A DNA stretch of 64,000 nucleotides from NCBI GenBank assembly GCA_007258455.2, contig VDFB02018296.1, positions 47,664,007-47,728,006 on the forward strand. The letters are read 5' to 3'. The position numbers and the translations under genes were made by a program. This stretch comes from Sequoia sempervirens. Lineage: Eukaryota > Streptophyta > Pinopsida > Cupressales > Cupressaceae. This document shows positions 45,740 through 57,777 of the stretch, in pieces. Position 1 is the first letter of the stretch. Every line of letters begins with the position of its first letter. A model generated the notes under the pieces. That model saw nothing but the letters and a program-made list of their open reading frames with translations. It made no database searches and was not told where the DNA came from.

Positions 45740-48700
45740 ATGAAATCGAGAAGTTCATCATTTAAAGACAATAACATTTATTTCAAATCAAGGTTTTCCT
45801 TCCATTGGAGGGAGTTTTGGCATTGCGGGCCCAGGGGTGTAGACTTCCTTGGCTTGGTAGCCATTTTGAGGGTAGTTGCAAACAAATGGAAAATAGGGTA
45901 AGGCGGTCCACATGGATCTACCCACATTGGGATTTCCATCATGAGGTGGGACCCACTAAGGAGTTCGAGCCATTTTAGCAAGTGGGTTAAATAATTTTTG
46001 AGGTTTTGGAAATGTTAAGTTGACCATTCAAACATTCGAGCCTAAGGAATACGAGAGCAGGGGCTATCTTGGCTATTTTGAGCTTTGTTGTTGAAATGAT
46101 GCTAGAAAAGCAATGCCCCACAATGTGGGGCCTACGACCAAGCAGGATGACATCATTTTATCTTTCAAGTCCAAAATGTTTAGATGGGTGTGGGAAGGGA
46201 GATGTGGAAAGTCGTTGAAGGTCAACTGTTTAGAACGATAGAGGCGGGATGGAATTCTGCCAAGGGTAGCCTGCATCATCGAGTCCGTAGGGAGCCTTGG
46301 CATTACTTATTCATTTTCCAATGACTAGGAGGCAACAGGGTCGGGCCCCACATAACAGGTGGACAAAGGTTGTTGGCAGTTTTGAAGCAGCTAGAGCGGG
46401 ACGACAACCCATAGGTGATCACTCGCATGGGGTAGCCCGTGTGGTGATATACACTTAGTCATTTCATTTTTGGGCTCAAATAGAGGCAGTGAGTGTAGGG
46501 TAGGCTAAGTGGACAAATGGGCAGCCAAGGTCGTTCAAAACGACACATGACAGAGGCCTACAGACAAAAGTCTGCAATGGGCGACTTGCAAAGGGCCCAA
46601 ACCTATGCATTTTGGCTCGAGAATTGGATGGAAGTTGTCTACGCGGGACCCGTCTAGCGAGAGGAATCTAAGGATTTTCCATTTGGAAATGATCATTGAA
46701 TGACACAGAGTGGAGGCGAAAGCCTACAGGAGATGGTTTGTTGGGAGTTATGTGTTCAGCCAAGTTAGTGGACAAAATTGTTGTAAGACCCGCAAGGCAG
46801 GAGGATGGGGTCAATCAACCATTTTGGATGGCGAGGCACCAAGGGAAATCTGCAAGTAGAGGCCTACACTCGTAGACCCGTAGAGGTGAAAAGATCTTAT
46901 TATGATTTTCATTTAAGTTCAACACAGGACGACTAAGGTGAAACGTCTTCCCGCATGGGAGGGGTTGAGGGAGGTGATGACTACTACTGAAAGTTTATCG
47001 TTGAAGGGTCAAGGGAACGATGACAAGCATTTTGTGGGCTATACAGGTCTGAAGGCTCTGGTCCAAGAATGATGATGAAGACCTCAAATTCTGCATGTAC
47101 CTTGAGGGAAATTTTCAAAGGATTTTAAATTCTAACTCATGGGTTTTGTTTTCCTTTTAGTTTTCTTTCTAATTTTAAAGTTTTTCCTCTTAAGATTTTT
47201 AATGAATCTATAGAAATGGAGGGTAAACATGAAATGAGGCTGCGACAGAGGTCTTACCTAGCGGATCTAAAGAAATTCGATGAAGAAGTTGAAGATAGCA
47301 AAGCACGAGCAATGATAGGACTTCGCGGGTGTGGGGGTGACAACGTTTGGAGGTTTCTGAAAAATTCTCTGAAAGTCTGATGGTGAAAATGACCCATTGA
47401 AAGTGACTATTTATAAAAATTTTAGTATTAAATTCCCTCCATAAATGCTAGTACAGTGGCAAATGGGGTTGGTGGGCACACATTCCAAAGGAGATAGCAG
47501 TGGGAAGGACAAGATCCGTAGGGAAAACAATGACTGAGGGTTAGCCATTTGGTAGGTCAGCAAAGGAAGTGGTGACAGAAGTCACGGATTGTGCAAGGCG
47601 GGTGGACGCGCTGAATCGGCTATTTGGAATGAAAAAGACAAGGAAGATTTTTGCATAGGGTGGCCTGCAAGGGCGAACCCGCATAGCATGAAGGATGACA
47701 ATTTGAAGGTTTGAAGGAAAACTATGAAGGGAACTCCATAGAGGCTAAAGACTTGGAATTTTTGAGGGTGGTGAAATTTTCTCAACACAAGATACTAACT
47801 CTAGGACTCCTTGACCACTCACGGCATGGTAATAGGGGGCACAAAAAATAAGGTGATGGAAAAAGTGACCCGACAAAGTGAGAAGAGAGGGTCCCCATTT
47901 TGAATGGTTCATGTGTGCTATAGGCACAATAAATGGTGGCTTTGTTGGGGATTTCTCCTGAGTGTTCTAAGGATAAATACTCATTTAGAACCCAAAATCT
48001 CTAGTTTCATAGATCAAGGGCTAGTTTCCAAAAGTAAACTATGGGAATCAAACGAGAATGAGATCCTTAACTGAATCTAATTACAAAATGTGTCAGAAGT
48101 TTGTGCATATAGTGAATTCATTCCCTTTCCTTAGAGACTGTATCAACTAACCGTTAATCAGACCGAGCAAGGTATCCAACTCCAAAAGTAACCTTGAGAT
48201 TTCTTCGCTGCTAGTCAGGAATCCATAGCCTCGATGGAGTTGTTGTTGTGACCCCATGAACATCGATACACTATCGGTTGGGCATCCATATCCCTGGTAG
48301 AGTTGTCTACACACCCATATGGTTGCTTGATTTTAACATTTTCTTTTATCTTTTTCCTTCTTGATATCTCTGTTATACTCTTTCTTTTTCTCAACCATGT
48401 AAGCATTGAAGCTTATTGTGGGTTTGGAGTCACAATGGTCATTAGAGCAGACTTAAGATTTTTCACTTGTTGGGTCGTCATAACAACCACTATACAACTC
48501 GTCAGAAACATTCAATGTGTGTTTTGTGCAAGATATGAGATGAGTGTGAAAGGATTCAACCAAGGGTCATGTTCTAGGTCAAGTCAGTAGTTCAGATAAG
48601 GATACCATTCCATAGTAGTGATTAGAGACCAATAGTTGAGAGTGAATATTTATCCAAAGAACACTAAAAGTGAGAAACAAAGTGAACTGTTCATCAAACC

Positions 48701-48838
48701 GAGCATGACCACCGCATCAGAGACAAAGGAATGCTCTTGAAAAAATGAAATGATTGGGAGACGAGCAAAACAAAAGTGAAGGGAGACAACTAAAATAAAG
48801 AAACCTAAACAAACCTATACATAGGTATTTACAAAGAG
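45740..48838 (-). other. I spacer between integrase and extra frame
   Basis: About 3.1 kb without a recognisable gene. 45,900-47,950 is clearly richer in G and C than the rest of the window, with recurrent phrases such as gaggcctaca and cctgca. Such a spacer could hold a promoter or splice sites for the extra frame; none can be demonstrated by eye. Confidence 0.55.
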
Positions 48839-49930
48839 TTAGCTCAAAAGAGCTGAGGCAAGGAAATAATACTTGAGGTGTTGCTCGTTGAAAGGAAATG
48901 AGACATCTTCACCAGTTAAAGTCTTGAGGTGGAAAGCATTATCTATTAAGATTTCAGAGATTTGAAAGGGTCCAAGCCAGAGCTTGTCAAAATTTTCATG
49001 TCCCCCTTTCCATTCGTGGACCTTGTCCCAACACAGGACCAAATCAGTGATTTTGAAGGCCTTAACTTTGGCTCATCAATCAAACCATCTTTTGACGATG
49101 CCCTGATATTTGGAAAAATTCTCAATAGCTCACTCACATACCTCTTCTAGGTGGAGCAATTAAGCTAAGCGGGCCTCTTGACGATCCCCTTCTTCATAAA
49201 AAGTGTTAATGAATTGGAGGGTGGGGATCTTAGGGTGGATAGGAAACACAAGCTCCATGCTATAAATGAGATGGAATGGGGAATCACCCAAGGAATCCTT
49301 GTGGCATGTACAATTTTCCCAAAGAGTGAAATGAAGTTGGGTGTGCCATTCTTTAGGATTTCTATCAAGCAACTTTTTAATTACGGTGATTAAATTCTTG
49401 TTTGTGGACTCAACTAGGCCATTGCCCTGGGGATAGTAATTGGATGAGAATTTGAGGGAAATATCATAATCAAAGGCCCAGCTGGAGAATTTAAGCTAGG
49501 AGAAAGTAGGACCATTATCATAAACTAAGGAATATGGGCAACCAAAACAATTTAAAATAAAGCTTTCAATAAAATTCATAACTACTTTGTAGTGCATTTC
49601 CTACATGCAATTGCTTCTGTCCATCTAGTACAATAATTGAAGGCGGTTAGAATGTACCTGTGACTTGCAAAAGATGGTGGGCTTACTAGACCGATGAAGT
49701 CGAGGCCCCATTGCATGAACGGTCTTACCTCCAAGACTAGCTGTAGCGGGACAACAACATTCATTTCTCTGGTCATGATGGTTTGGCAGACGTGGCATGT
49801 TCAGACATGGCTATGCATTTCCTTAAAGACTATTGGCCAATAATATCTCGCTCGCAAAATTTGATGAGTGGTGGAAGCACCAGACCCATGACCAATACCA
49901 AACTTATCATGGAATTCTTTTGGCACTCAT
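48839..49930 (-). pseudogene. I integrase
   Basis: Ty3-type integrase. The HHCC zinc region ends in TCHVCQ (about 49785-49800). The catalytic core has WGLDFIGLV (about 49690-49715), VYDNGPTF (about 49510-49525) and QGNGLVESTNKNL with the glutamate at 49409-49411, so the DDE triad is complete. The C-terminal part (48839-49042) contains KLWLGPFQI and ENDxAFxLxxL-like residues, ending at a stop at 48839. No chromodomain follows, as expected for the non-chromovirus Tat group. Stops lie at 49580 and between the pieces. Confidence 0.86.
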
Positions 49931-50269
49931 GGTACTTCTTCTTTTCCAAGGCATCTGAGATAGATCCCTTCATGATTTCTCTTGTAAAGTATAGACCCTC
50001 ACAACATGTAGCTGTTACTTTTTAGGCAGAGAGAATGCTTTTGAGCTCCCCATAGATGATATGGGCACTTATTGTGCAATAGATAGTAGATGATATCGTC
50101 ATACCACTCTCTAGAAGAGACATCTTCAAGTTGATACTGCTAAACCATGAGTTTGGGTCCTGCTTCAACTACTATTTAAGCTATTGTACGGTTGAGGGTC
50201 TGTCCTCTTACTAATTTCATTGGTTGAATTTCAATCTCATATTCCTATAGTAGGGTTACCCATTTTGAT

Positions 50270-50590
50270 CTCCTTTCTCCTAACTCACTCTACATTAGCA
50301 ATGTCTTCACAGTCGGGTCAGGTACAATGGAAAACTCCTTGTTTCACAAGATGTAGTGTATGAATTTCTTAACTCCCCTAACTAGAGCATACACTTTCTT
50401 TCTACATTGTGATACCTCAGTTCAACATCCTTTAAAGGAGCACTCATGAAGGCAATTGGGTGCTCACTCCCTTCATTATCCTTTTGAGTCAATATGCTGG
50501 CATGCAAATGGTTTGAAGCAAATGAGTAAATATAGAATGGATTTAGGTAGTTAGGACTAACTAGCACACATCAACAATTGCTTTCTTGTT
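50270..50590 (-). pseudogene. I Ty3-type RNase H (directly after RT)
   Basis: Contains YSFASNHLHASILTQKDNEGSEHPIAFMSAPLKDVELRYHNVERKCML, the usual RNase H following RT in Ty3 elements. The position corresponding to the conserved ASD aspartate is asparagine. It then runs into KFIHYIL. It is distinct from the archaeal-type RNase H at 51848-52330. Confidence 0.82.
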
Positions 50591-50599
50591 TTCCTCAAA

Positions 50600-51420
50600 G
50601 GTTTGCTTTGCCTCTGAAGTCCACTCAACTTTAGTGTCTTGCTTCATCATGGCATTGAGTGGCTTGACTATTTCAACAAAGCTTGTAATGAATTTTCTGA
50701 CAAAATTTATCTTTCTAAAGAAATATTTCAACTCTTTCTTACTGCATGGTAGCTAAATCTTCAAGAGGGACTGAATAAGCTTGGGGCCTATTGAGATTCC
50801 TCACGCTGAAATAACATGCCCAAGCAACTTTCCTTTTGTAACCTCGAAGATGCACTTCTTTGGATTAAGGTATATTCCAAATTCTTTGCACTTCTAAAAA
50901 ACTTTGCATAGATCAGAAACGTGATCTCGTTTCTTCGAGAACACGGTGTGATCATCCAAATAAATGATAATACACTTCCCAATCAGGTCTTTGAAGGCTA
51001 TTTCCATGGCATGCTAGAAAGTGGCGCTAACGTTGATGAGCCCAAATGGCATCCTCCTATAAGCAAAGGTTCCCCACTTTGTGGTGAATGTTGTCTTGTT
51101 CCTATCTTCATATTACACCATCACTTGGTTGTATTCAGAGTATCTATCTAGGAAGTACATCATCTAGGAACCATTGACGATTTGCAACACCTCATCAAAT
51201 AAGGGCACTGGATAGTTGTCTTTCTCTAAAGCTCTATTCAAATTGCGAAAGTCCACACATAATATAATTTCTCCATTCTTCTTCCTAACTGGGACCAGGT
51301 TTTCCACCCACATGGAGTGCCTGACTGGAAATATTATCCTAGCTGACAGCAGCTTTTGTACTTCCTTATAAATGATGGGCTCCAACAATGCATTGATAGG
51401 ACATTGTCGTTGTCGGAATG
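50600..51420 (-). pseudogene. I reverse transcriptase
   Basis: The N-terminal piece 51164-51388 carries EVQKLLSARIIFPVRHSMWVENLVPVRKKNGEIILCVDFRNLN, the standard Ty3 RT opening. The catalytic YLDD is intact at 50951-50962, followed by HTVFSKKRDH and the FxKCKEFGIYLNPKKC-like thumb start near 50860-50900. The palm between them is interrupted by frame changes around 51000-51160. YLDDxTVFSKKR is typical of Tat-lineage RTs. Confidence 0.87.
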
Positions 51421-51847
51421 GTCATACATCTAGCTTAAGAGGTATAGTGTGTGTGATGAATGAGGTGTCATATGTCTTCAAATCCTCATAGCTCCAAGAA
51501 ACTATGTCATGATACTTCGAAAAAGCATCAATGATCCCCTTCTCTTCTATCGTGTGTACTTTTCCAATGAATACATTTTTAACCTCCTCAACCATTCTGA
51601 GGTTGTGAGTGTTGCACTAATTGTTGATGGAATCATTTTTCACCTATTGATCCTAGTCACTGATTTGATCTAAGTCAAATATACGTTCAAGATGGACCAT
51701 ACCCCTTAGAATAGTATTCATCTTGAGATTGATGACCCCTTCTATATCTAATTTAGCCTCTTCAGCTTCAACCTCATCAATTATCTGAGTTGAAAACACA
51801 TCAAAACTAGTGATGAAATCCAAGATGTGCTTGTCGTCATTGAATAC

Positions 51848-52330
51848 TTAGAAATGGGTAACATTGTCTGGCATAGATGGGGTGGATGTAAGCTCAACGA
51901 TGAACCTTTTGAGACCAAACAGTGACAATGGTTGAAGAGTGTTGGTTGCTCTACCCAGGGCATTAGTAGTATAATTTTGGGAGCAAGGGATCAACTGAAT
52001 ATTGAAGGAATCTAAGCTTTCTAATAGGTCCCAAACCCTATGCCTATAATTTGCTAGTCTTCTATCGTGGAAGGAATATAGTTTTTTGACTTGTTTCACT
52101 AATAATTCTGAATCACCAAAGACTTGCAACATTTTAACTTTCTTTCTTAAGGCCATTAGGAGACCATGAATTAGTGCTTCATATTCTGCTATGTTATTTG
52201 TGCAATAAAATTGGAGCATATGAGCAGCAAAATAGGTCTTACCTGTAGGGTTGATGAGTTTGAATCCAGCTCTTGCTCCTTGCTTGGATTTGGATCAATC
52301 GAAGCGCAACATCCAGAACATGGAGGGTTC
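51848..52330 (-). pseudogene. I archaeal-type RNase H located before RT
   Basis: An RNase H of the type found as a second copy in Tat/Ogre elements. First motif FD-stop-SKSKQGARAGFKL (about 52250-52310, glycine codon turned to TGA); second CTNNIAEYEALIHGL with the catalytic glutamate; third QVFGDSELLVKQV with the catalytic aspartate; then a SQNYTTNALGRA tail. The catalytic DED residues are all present. It lies 5' of RT in the reading direction, between protease (53.2 kb) and RT (51.4 kb). In the Tat elements I know best the second RNase H follows the Ty3-type RNase H, so the place is notable. Confidence 0.83.
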
Positions 52331-52489
52331 CTTAACTTTAGGGCCGATCATACATTCATTCCTCCTCGACCACATGCCTACATTTTCCATTTCTAGAACA
52401 AACATTGACTTAGCATGATTGGTGGCAGGCTACCTAATCGATAGCTCCTTTTGAAGTGTAACTTGTCCTTTGATGTGTTCTACTACTAT

Positions 52490-52762
52490 CTAACATAAGT
52501 AGCACACAAATTCTAAGTGGGAAGCATTATGAACTTTGCACCGACTAGGAAGCAAGAGCTCTTGGAAATCCATTCTTTCCCCTAGGCTAAGCTGATCTTG
52601 TATACACTTCTCCATTAAATCTTGGAATCCATCTAGTAGTCCCAAATTCTCATCATCGTAGGATTCATCGTTGTCTAGTTCTGCTAACATTTCTATGCTA
52701 TTGGGTGCATAGGCTAAATTGGTACAAGGGTTGCATAATACCAAGAGGACTTCCTCAGTCAT
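52490..52762 (-). pseudogene. I pol linker of unknown function
   Basis: A 90-codon open piece, acidic (ELDNDESYDDENLG), between protease and the archaeal-type RNase H. It has no recognised domain and probably forms part of the polyprotein. Confidence 0.5.
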
Positions 52763-52999
52763 CTCTTATTGTTGAGACTCTAATTCTTCCTGGTATGTGA
52801 TGAGAGAATAATTACCCAACTCCATTTAAGAAAACAACACCTCGTTGGTGTTGTTGTACTCCATGATCATGAACTTCATACGGGGTTCTCAGTCTATGTG
52901 AATCTGATTTGGCAGTCCCTCCCATGGAAGCCATACATGAGAGAAGTCAGTGGTAGTATATCCATTCAATGCTCAAGTGAAGTCTCACTCTAGGATTAT

Positions 53000-53300
53000 T
53001 CTAAATGTGTCTAGGATATTTTCTACTCGAATGCCAATAACTTGTTGCACCCTTGGGTCTGTAGCAATTTGCATGGGAATTCAATTAATCTCTCTGACTA
53101 TGTTCACTTATGTCTTCTCTAGATGAGTCACCTTTCTTCTAGGAGTGGGGAATATTCCCAGTGTTTTGCATATGGTGAGAGGCATAACATTAGCTAATGC
53201 TCCTGAATCAAGCAAGCAGTTATGTAGGTTTTTCCCAAATATTCTAATAGTAGTGAGAAAAGGTGGCGTTTCTAACTTTCCCTAAAATAATCCAATCTCG
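53000..53300 (-). pseudogene. I aspartic protease
   Basis: LHNCLLDSGALANVMPL with the intact active-site DSGA at 53198-53209, followed by CKTLGIFPTPRRKVTHLE. It lies between gag and the RNase H. The sequence around the active site is well kept although flanking frames have stops. Confidence 0.85.
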
Positions 53301-53434
53301 ATATCTGCCTGGGCCACTTGATTTTTATCCTTTTCATTGGTATTTTCCTTAGCTTGCACTTGGCTTTGTTCTTTAGCGAGTTGTTTTCTAGTTTGCTGAT
53401 TTGAAGGGTCATCTCTCTTCTTACCTATAATCTT

Positions 53435-55783
53435 CTAAATTACGGGATCATGTTGTGGCTCTTCAAAAGAGACTCTCTTGGCTAGTATTTCTTGGGTTGA
53501 ATTAGAAGAGGTAGTCCCATTAATCATCCCAAAGAAGGCATTCCTAACTTTGAGGAATTTAAGCAACTCAAAGGAAGACAAGCTTATCTTGACCTTCTTG
53601 AATTCATTAGCAACATATTCACCCATTTCCCCAATTTTGACCTCAAAGAACTTGCCTTGGGGAGAGCCAACTGACTAGTTTTGAATTTGATTCAACTATT
53701 TGTTCTTATTGAAGTATCGAGTGGGCACATAGGGGTAGCCTGGATTATTACTAGCATTCAGATCAGGTGGGTTGTTGAAGTTATTAGGCAGAGTGGGAGT
53801 TGTGAAAGGTCCTCCTACTTGCCTATTCCTTAAATTATATGGAATTTCCCTTTGATGAAACATTTGGACCTCATCTTCATGAAACTCTTCCTCATCTACT
53901 AGACCGTTATCTACCAAAGGAAAGAGTTGAGATAAATTTTCTTCATTACTTACCTCTTTCACTTCGTTCTTTGGGGAACCAGTTTCGGCTTCTGGTGCAT
54001 TGCTCTCACTTCGCGGGAACAGGGCTTGATTGACCATGAGCACTAAGGAATCGTAGGGTTTAGATGGGACTAGATCTCAGCAACTAGTGTTGTCCACAAC
54101 ATTTTGAACCTCTACCTGAAATATCTCTATAGTTGTGAGGGACTCGGGGCAATCCAACTCAGAGTGCCTATTCATTTTATGGATCCAGCACCATTAGGAA
54201 AAAGCTGCCTCAGCGAGATACACTCCACTAGTTTTCCTCTCCATATTGGTAGGCTGATCAAGAGGAATAGGAACACCTTTTTTGTTTGGCCTTGTATTCC
54301 ACATTCGATTCTACCTTTGAGAAGGCCTTCTCTCAAAATTTTGGTTAGATTTTTGCCATCTTTCGTAATTCTGCCCAGATGAGCTACCCACATCACATTT
54401 ATCTCTATTCTCATGATTGAGGTTTGCTTGAATGTTTCATTGGGAGGCTTGCAACTGATTTTTCTAATTCCTCAAGTGCGTCATCTCCGTGGACATTTTT
54501 TTGATCATTTTTGTTAGCTTGTCTAGCCGATCCTTCTTTGTATTGCTTGGTTGTGACACTTGGTTTTAAAGGAGAACTGGCTGCATGACTGGTTGGTTCT
54601 ATTGTGCTTGAGGGAATCTTGATCCTGGTATGTATGTAGGGACTTGAGATTGCTGTAGATAGACCTATTGCTTCCATAGTTACAAGTAATGAGGTATTGG
54701 GGGTGCCTGATTCATTGGGGGTCCCAGGTGAGGAACTATGGGAAGTTGTATAACTTGGTTCATGAGTAGCATGTGATGTGCTAGAGCTTGAGTTAGCCTT
54801 TGAATCTACATGGGATGAGCAACCTGTCCCATGGAAGGCAATGGAACAGAGATGTTTTGTCCCAAATCAGTGGCTATGACTACCTCAGCATAAGCATCCA
54901 CCAATTTGGTGGGTGGTGGGTTCATTCTTTTCACCAAGGTAGCAATGAGGTTGTCTTGAGTGGCATAGTAGACAAGCAAGACAACAACATCATTAAGCAC
55001 ATAAGGAGCTTGCAATCTCATGAATTCCTGATGGAATCAATCATTGAAGGAGCTAATTTGTTCATTGGCTTCCCTCCTAACAAACATGAATTATTGATAT
55101 AATTCTAAAGGACTGATTGGAATCTTGTATTTACTCAAGAAAGCATTCTTCAAGAGATCCCAAGTGGTAATGGACCTTGTCGGCAAGTTGATGTACCAAT
55201 AGAAGGCTTCTTCCCCCAAATAATTAGGGAAAATACTGCATGCCACATCCTCATGATCAATTTTCATATCTTTCAATGTTGTTTGGAATATTTCTTTGTG
55301 TTCTTGTGCTATCCTCTAGGGATCTCGTAGATGAAAATTTGTGCAAAAAGCCTTTGGATTATTTAGCATGTCATGATAAGAATTTAAGGACAATAGAGAA
55401 AGGTTGTTACCCAACCAAGCCATGAGGGGAGGTGGGGGTTGTATTTTTTGTTGAACAGGAACCTGGGGTTGCATAGGGGCATCAGTAGTCGAGATTGTGC
55501 CTTGGACTTGAAGGGTAGGGACAAGGGTAGCACACTGGCTTTGGGAAGTAATAGCTTGGAAGGAATCTTGAGATAGTTGAATGGAGGAAGAGAAAGCTGG
55601 AAAAGAAGGGTGAATGTGATGCAAAGGGATGAAAGGAAGAGGTGAGGATGGAGGTGAAGTGGATGGTGTAGATGAGGAAGATGAAGTTGTGTCTCCTCTT
55701 TGAGTCTTCTTAGCCCTAGTAGGGGGTTGCAGTTCTTGGAATTCCCATTTGTTTGGAGTTGATCTTAAGACACTATAAAACAT
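53435..55783 (-). pseudogene. I gag
   Basis: The chosen start is the ATG at 55783-55781, about 45 bases after the primer region. The N-terminal 130 residues are rich in Ser, Pro and Gln. The capsid domain is at 55091-55276 with CSIFPNYLGEEAFYWYINLP and TTWDLLKNAFLSKY, the classic retrotransposon gag signature. The C-terminal part (54043-53696) contains an acidic stretch and YNLRNRQ, and reaches a further piece at 53435-53626. No zinc knuckle was found, as is common in this group. Stops and frame changes are numerous. Confidence 0.82.
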
Positions 55784-55827
55784 TTCAAGGGAGAACAGAC
55801 TGATTTGATCCAGCTTAGCATGAACTC

Positions 55828-55850
55828 TGTCCTCCCTCTAGCGCTAGTTC
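55828..55850 (-). other. I probable primer-binding site, not Met-tRNA type
   Basis: Just inside the 5' LTR end the minus strand reads agaactagcgctagagggagga. A TGG start is not perfectly kept (tag), but the gcgctaga pattern differs from the Met-tRNA site of all other elements here. The tRNA cannot be named with certainty. Confidence 0.5.
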
Positions 55851-55853
55851 TAT

Positions 55854-56463
55854 TGATGGGTGTTTTTACAATTCTCAGCACAAGTAATGCATAAGTGCAC
55901 TACCTCTCTTAAAAGGAAACCTCCTACAAACAAGTTGTAGAAAGTCACCCCAAGGTCTCTAAGGTATTAGGTCATGACTTGCTTGCTCATTGGTTCAATG
56001 TGATCTTGCTAGTAATCATAAGGGAAGCCTTATGTAAGTTAAGTTGGAGGGGAATCAATTATTTCAATGGAGTTTATAAAATTTTGAAGTTGTGTCCTAT
56101 TGCTGCAAGTTCAGAACAACGGTCTAAAACTTCACTTTTGTCATCATATTTGGCTTTACAATGTGCAATGATGCTTGAACTTGTTTAAATTACTATTTGA
56201 AAGAAAATTCAAAAGGGAAGGGAAGAGAGTAAGTTCCTAGACTTGAAAATACCAATGACCAATGATAATGGGGGATGCTACAGTCAACAACCTTCCCAAA
56301 ACTGAGTTCCACTTAACCAAATTTACTCACAGTCTCATGAAACTAGTGCAATCTTCTAAGGTATGCAAATTTTCAACCATTCATTCACCATAAAGCATGA
56401 ATAAAGGATAGAATTTGAGTGCAACATTCAATTAATGTTCAAATTAGCTTTACAGTACTATTA
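55854..56463 (-). repeat. I 5' LTR, first part
   Basis: Matches 39904-40516 of the 3' LTR. It stops at element J's insertion point (target tatta, 56459-56463) and resumes at 63718. Confidence 0.88.
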
Positions 56464-57548
56464 TGTTGGAACAAGCAATATTGAGAGGGGGGTGAATCAG
56501 TGTTCTACAAAAATTGACTTTATTATTTTGATTATTAACCCACTTAAAATATTCAACCAAAAGTAATATGTAGAAATAGAAAGCAAACAACCACAACACC
56601 ATAACACAAGGATTTTTATGTGGAAACCTTGTTAGGGGAAAAACCATGGTGGATGGCCAATCCACAATATAATTTGAGTATACTCAAAAAGGTTTACAAT
56701 ATGGGAATGCACTTGCATTCAGGCACACTGCTCAAATAGGAAGGTGCATTTCCTTATAGAGATTTGGATTAGATCAAAAAGAATGAACTGAAAGAATAGC
56801 ATCTACAAATGCTTGATTATAATTTTGGTTAGGATCAGATGTCAATTTTCTATCCTTCTGACTGATACTAAACTTCTGCTCTGCTTGCTTTGACTTGCTT
56901 CACAAAATATTTATGCGCAAGTAAAACTATGTATAAAATAATTCCAACACCCTTCTAGTATTCAAAATACACATTGAAACACCACACATATATCTCTAAA
57001 TGATATAAGAGATCATACATATATGTCCATGACTAGCAATTTAATTAGAATAAGTTGGCTCCAAATAAAACTTGAAAATATTAGCAATTGTTGGCTCAAA
57101 TCATAAGAGTTATGCAATGTGTATCCAAAACGGTCAGTCGCAACTTAGCTCAGACCCAAAACAAGATGAGTAAACAAAAAAATATTCAAATAAACATTTC
57201 TTGAATATCCACAACACATTACATCAACTGAGCTGACCTCAAAATACTGATAAACAAAGAAGTATCAACCGGATCTCCAAACTCATACAATACTTAATAA
57301 GAGGCACTAAGATTTCTGGACATCACATTAGATGTATTGATAAACCTCCCATGAGGTCCACAACTCAAAATAACAACTGGAAGTCTATAAGTGAATTGAT
57401 GATCACCAATCTGTTAGATGCTCTATTCTTCCTAACTATCTTCAATCTAACTTCTGTTATAAGTAAATGATGTTATGCGGATCTGTTACTGACTATGGTT
57501 TCCATCAATGACAACACCGAAAATAATTCACAATGTCTCTTTCCAACA
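56464..57548 (-). repeat. J 3' LTR
   Basis: 1085 bp, tgttggaacaagc...tttccaaca on the plus strand. TATA-like motif on the minus strand at 56906-56914 (ataaatatt). It aligns with 62612-63717 throughout. Confidence 0.9.
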
Positions 57549-57711
57549 ATCTCCCCCTTTGGCATTGATGGCAACACTTAGTGAAAAATGACTAAGTGTC
57601 GGATCAAAACCAACATGAGTTACACTGCCATAAAAAGAAACTTCAATCTTGAGAAAACAACTCCCCCTATGATGACTATACATTTTTCATTGTACACTTC
57701 TCCCCCTTTGA
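57549..57711 (-). other. J polypurine tracts, three copies
   Basis: Minus-strand purine runs: ccaaagggggagat at 57549-57562 touching the LTR, cataggggga near 57660-57671, and caaagggggagaagtg at 57697-57711. Repeated tracts of the AAAGGGGGAGA type before the 3' LTR are a Sirevirus hallmark. Confidence 0.82.
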
Positions 57712-57777
57712 CATCAATGGAAAAAATTGGGGAAACCAAAACAAAATTCCAAAACTGTACAGGCATGAACTTGTAAC

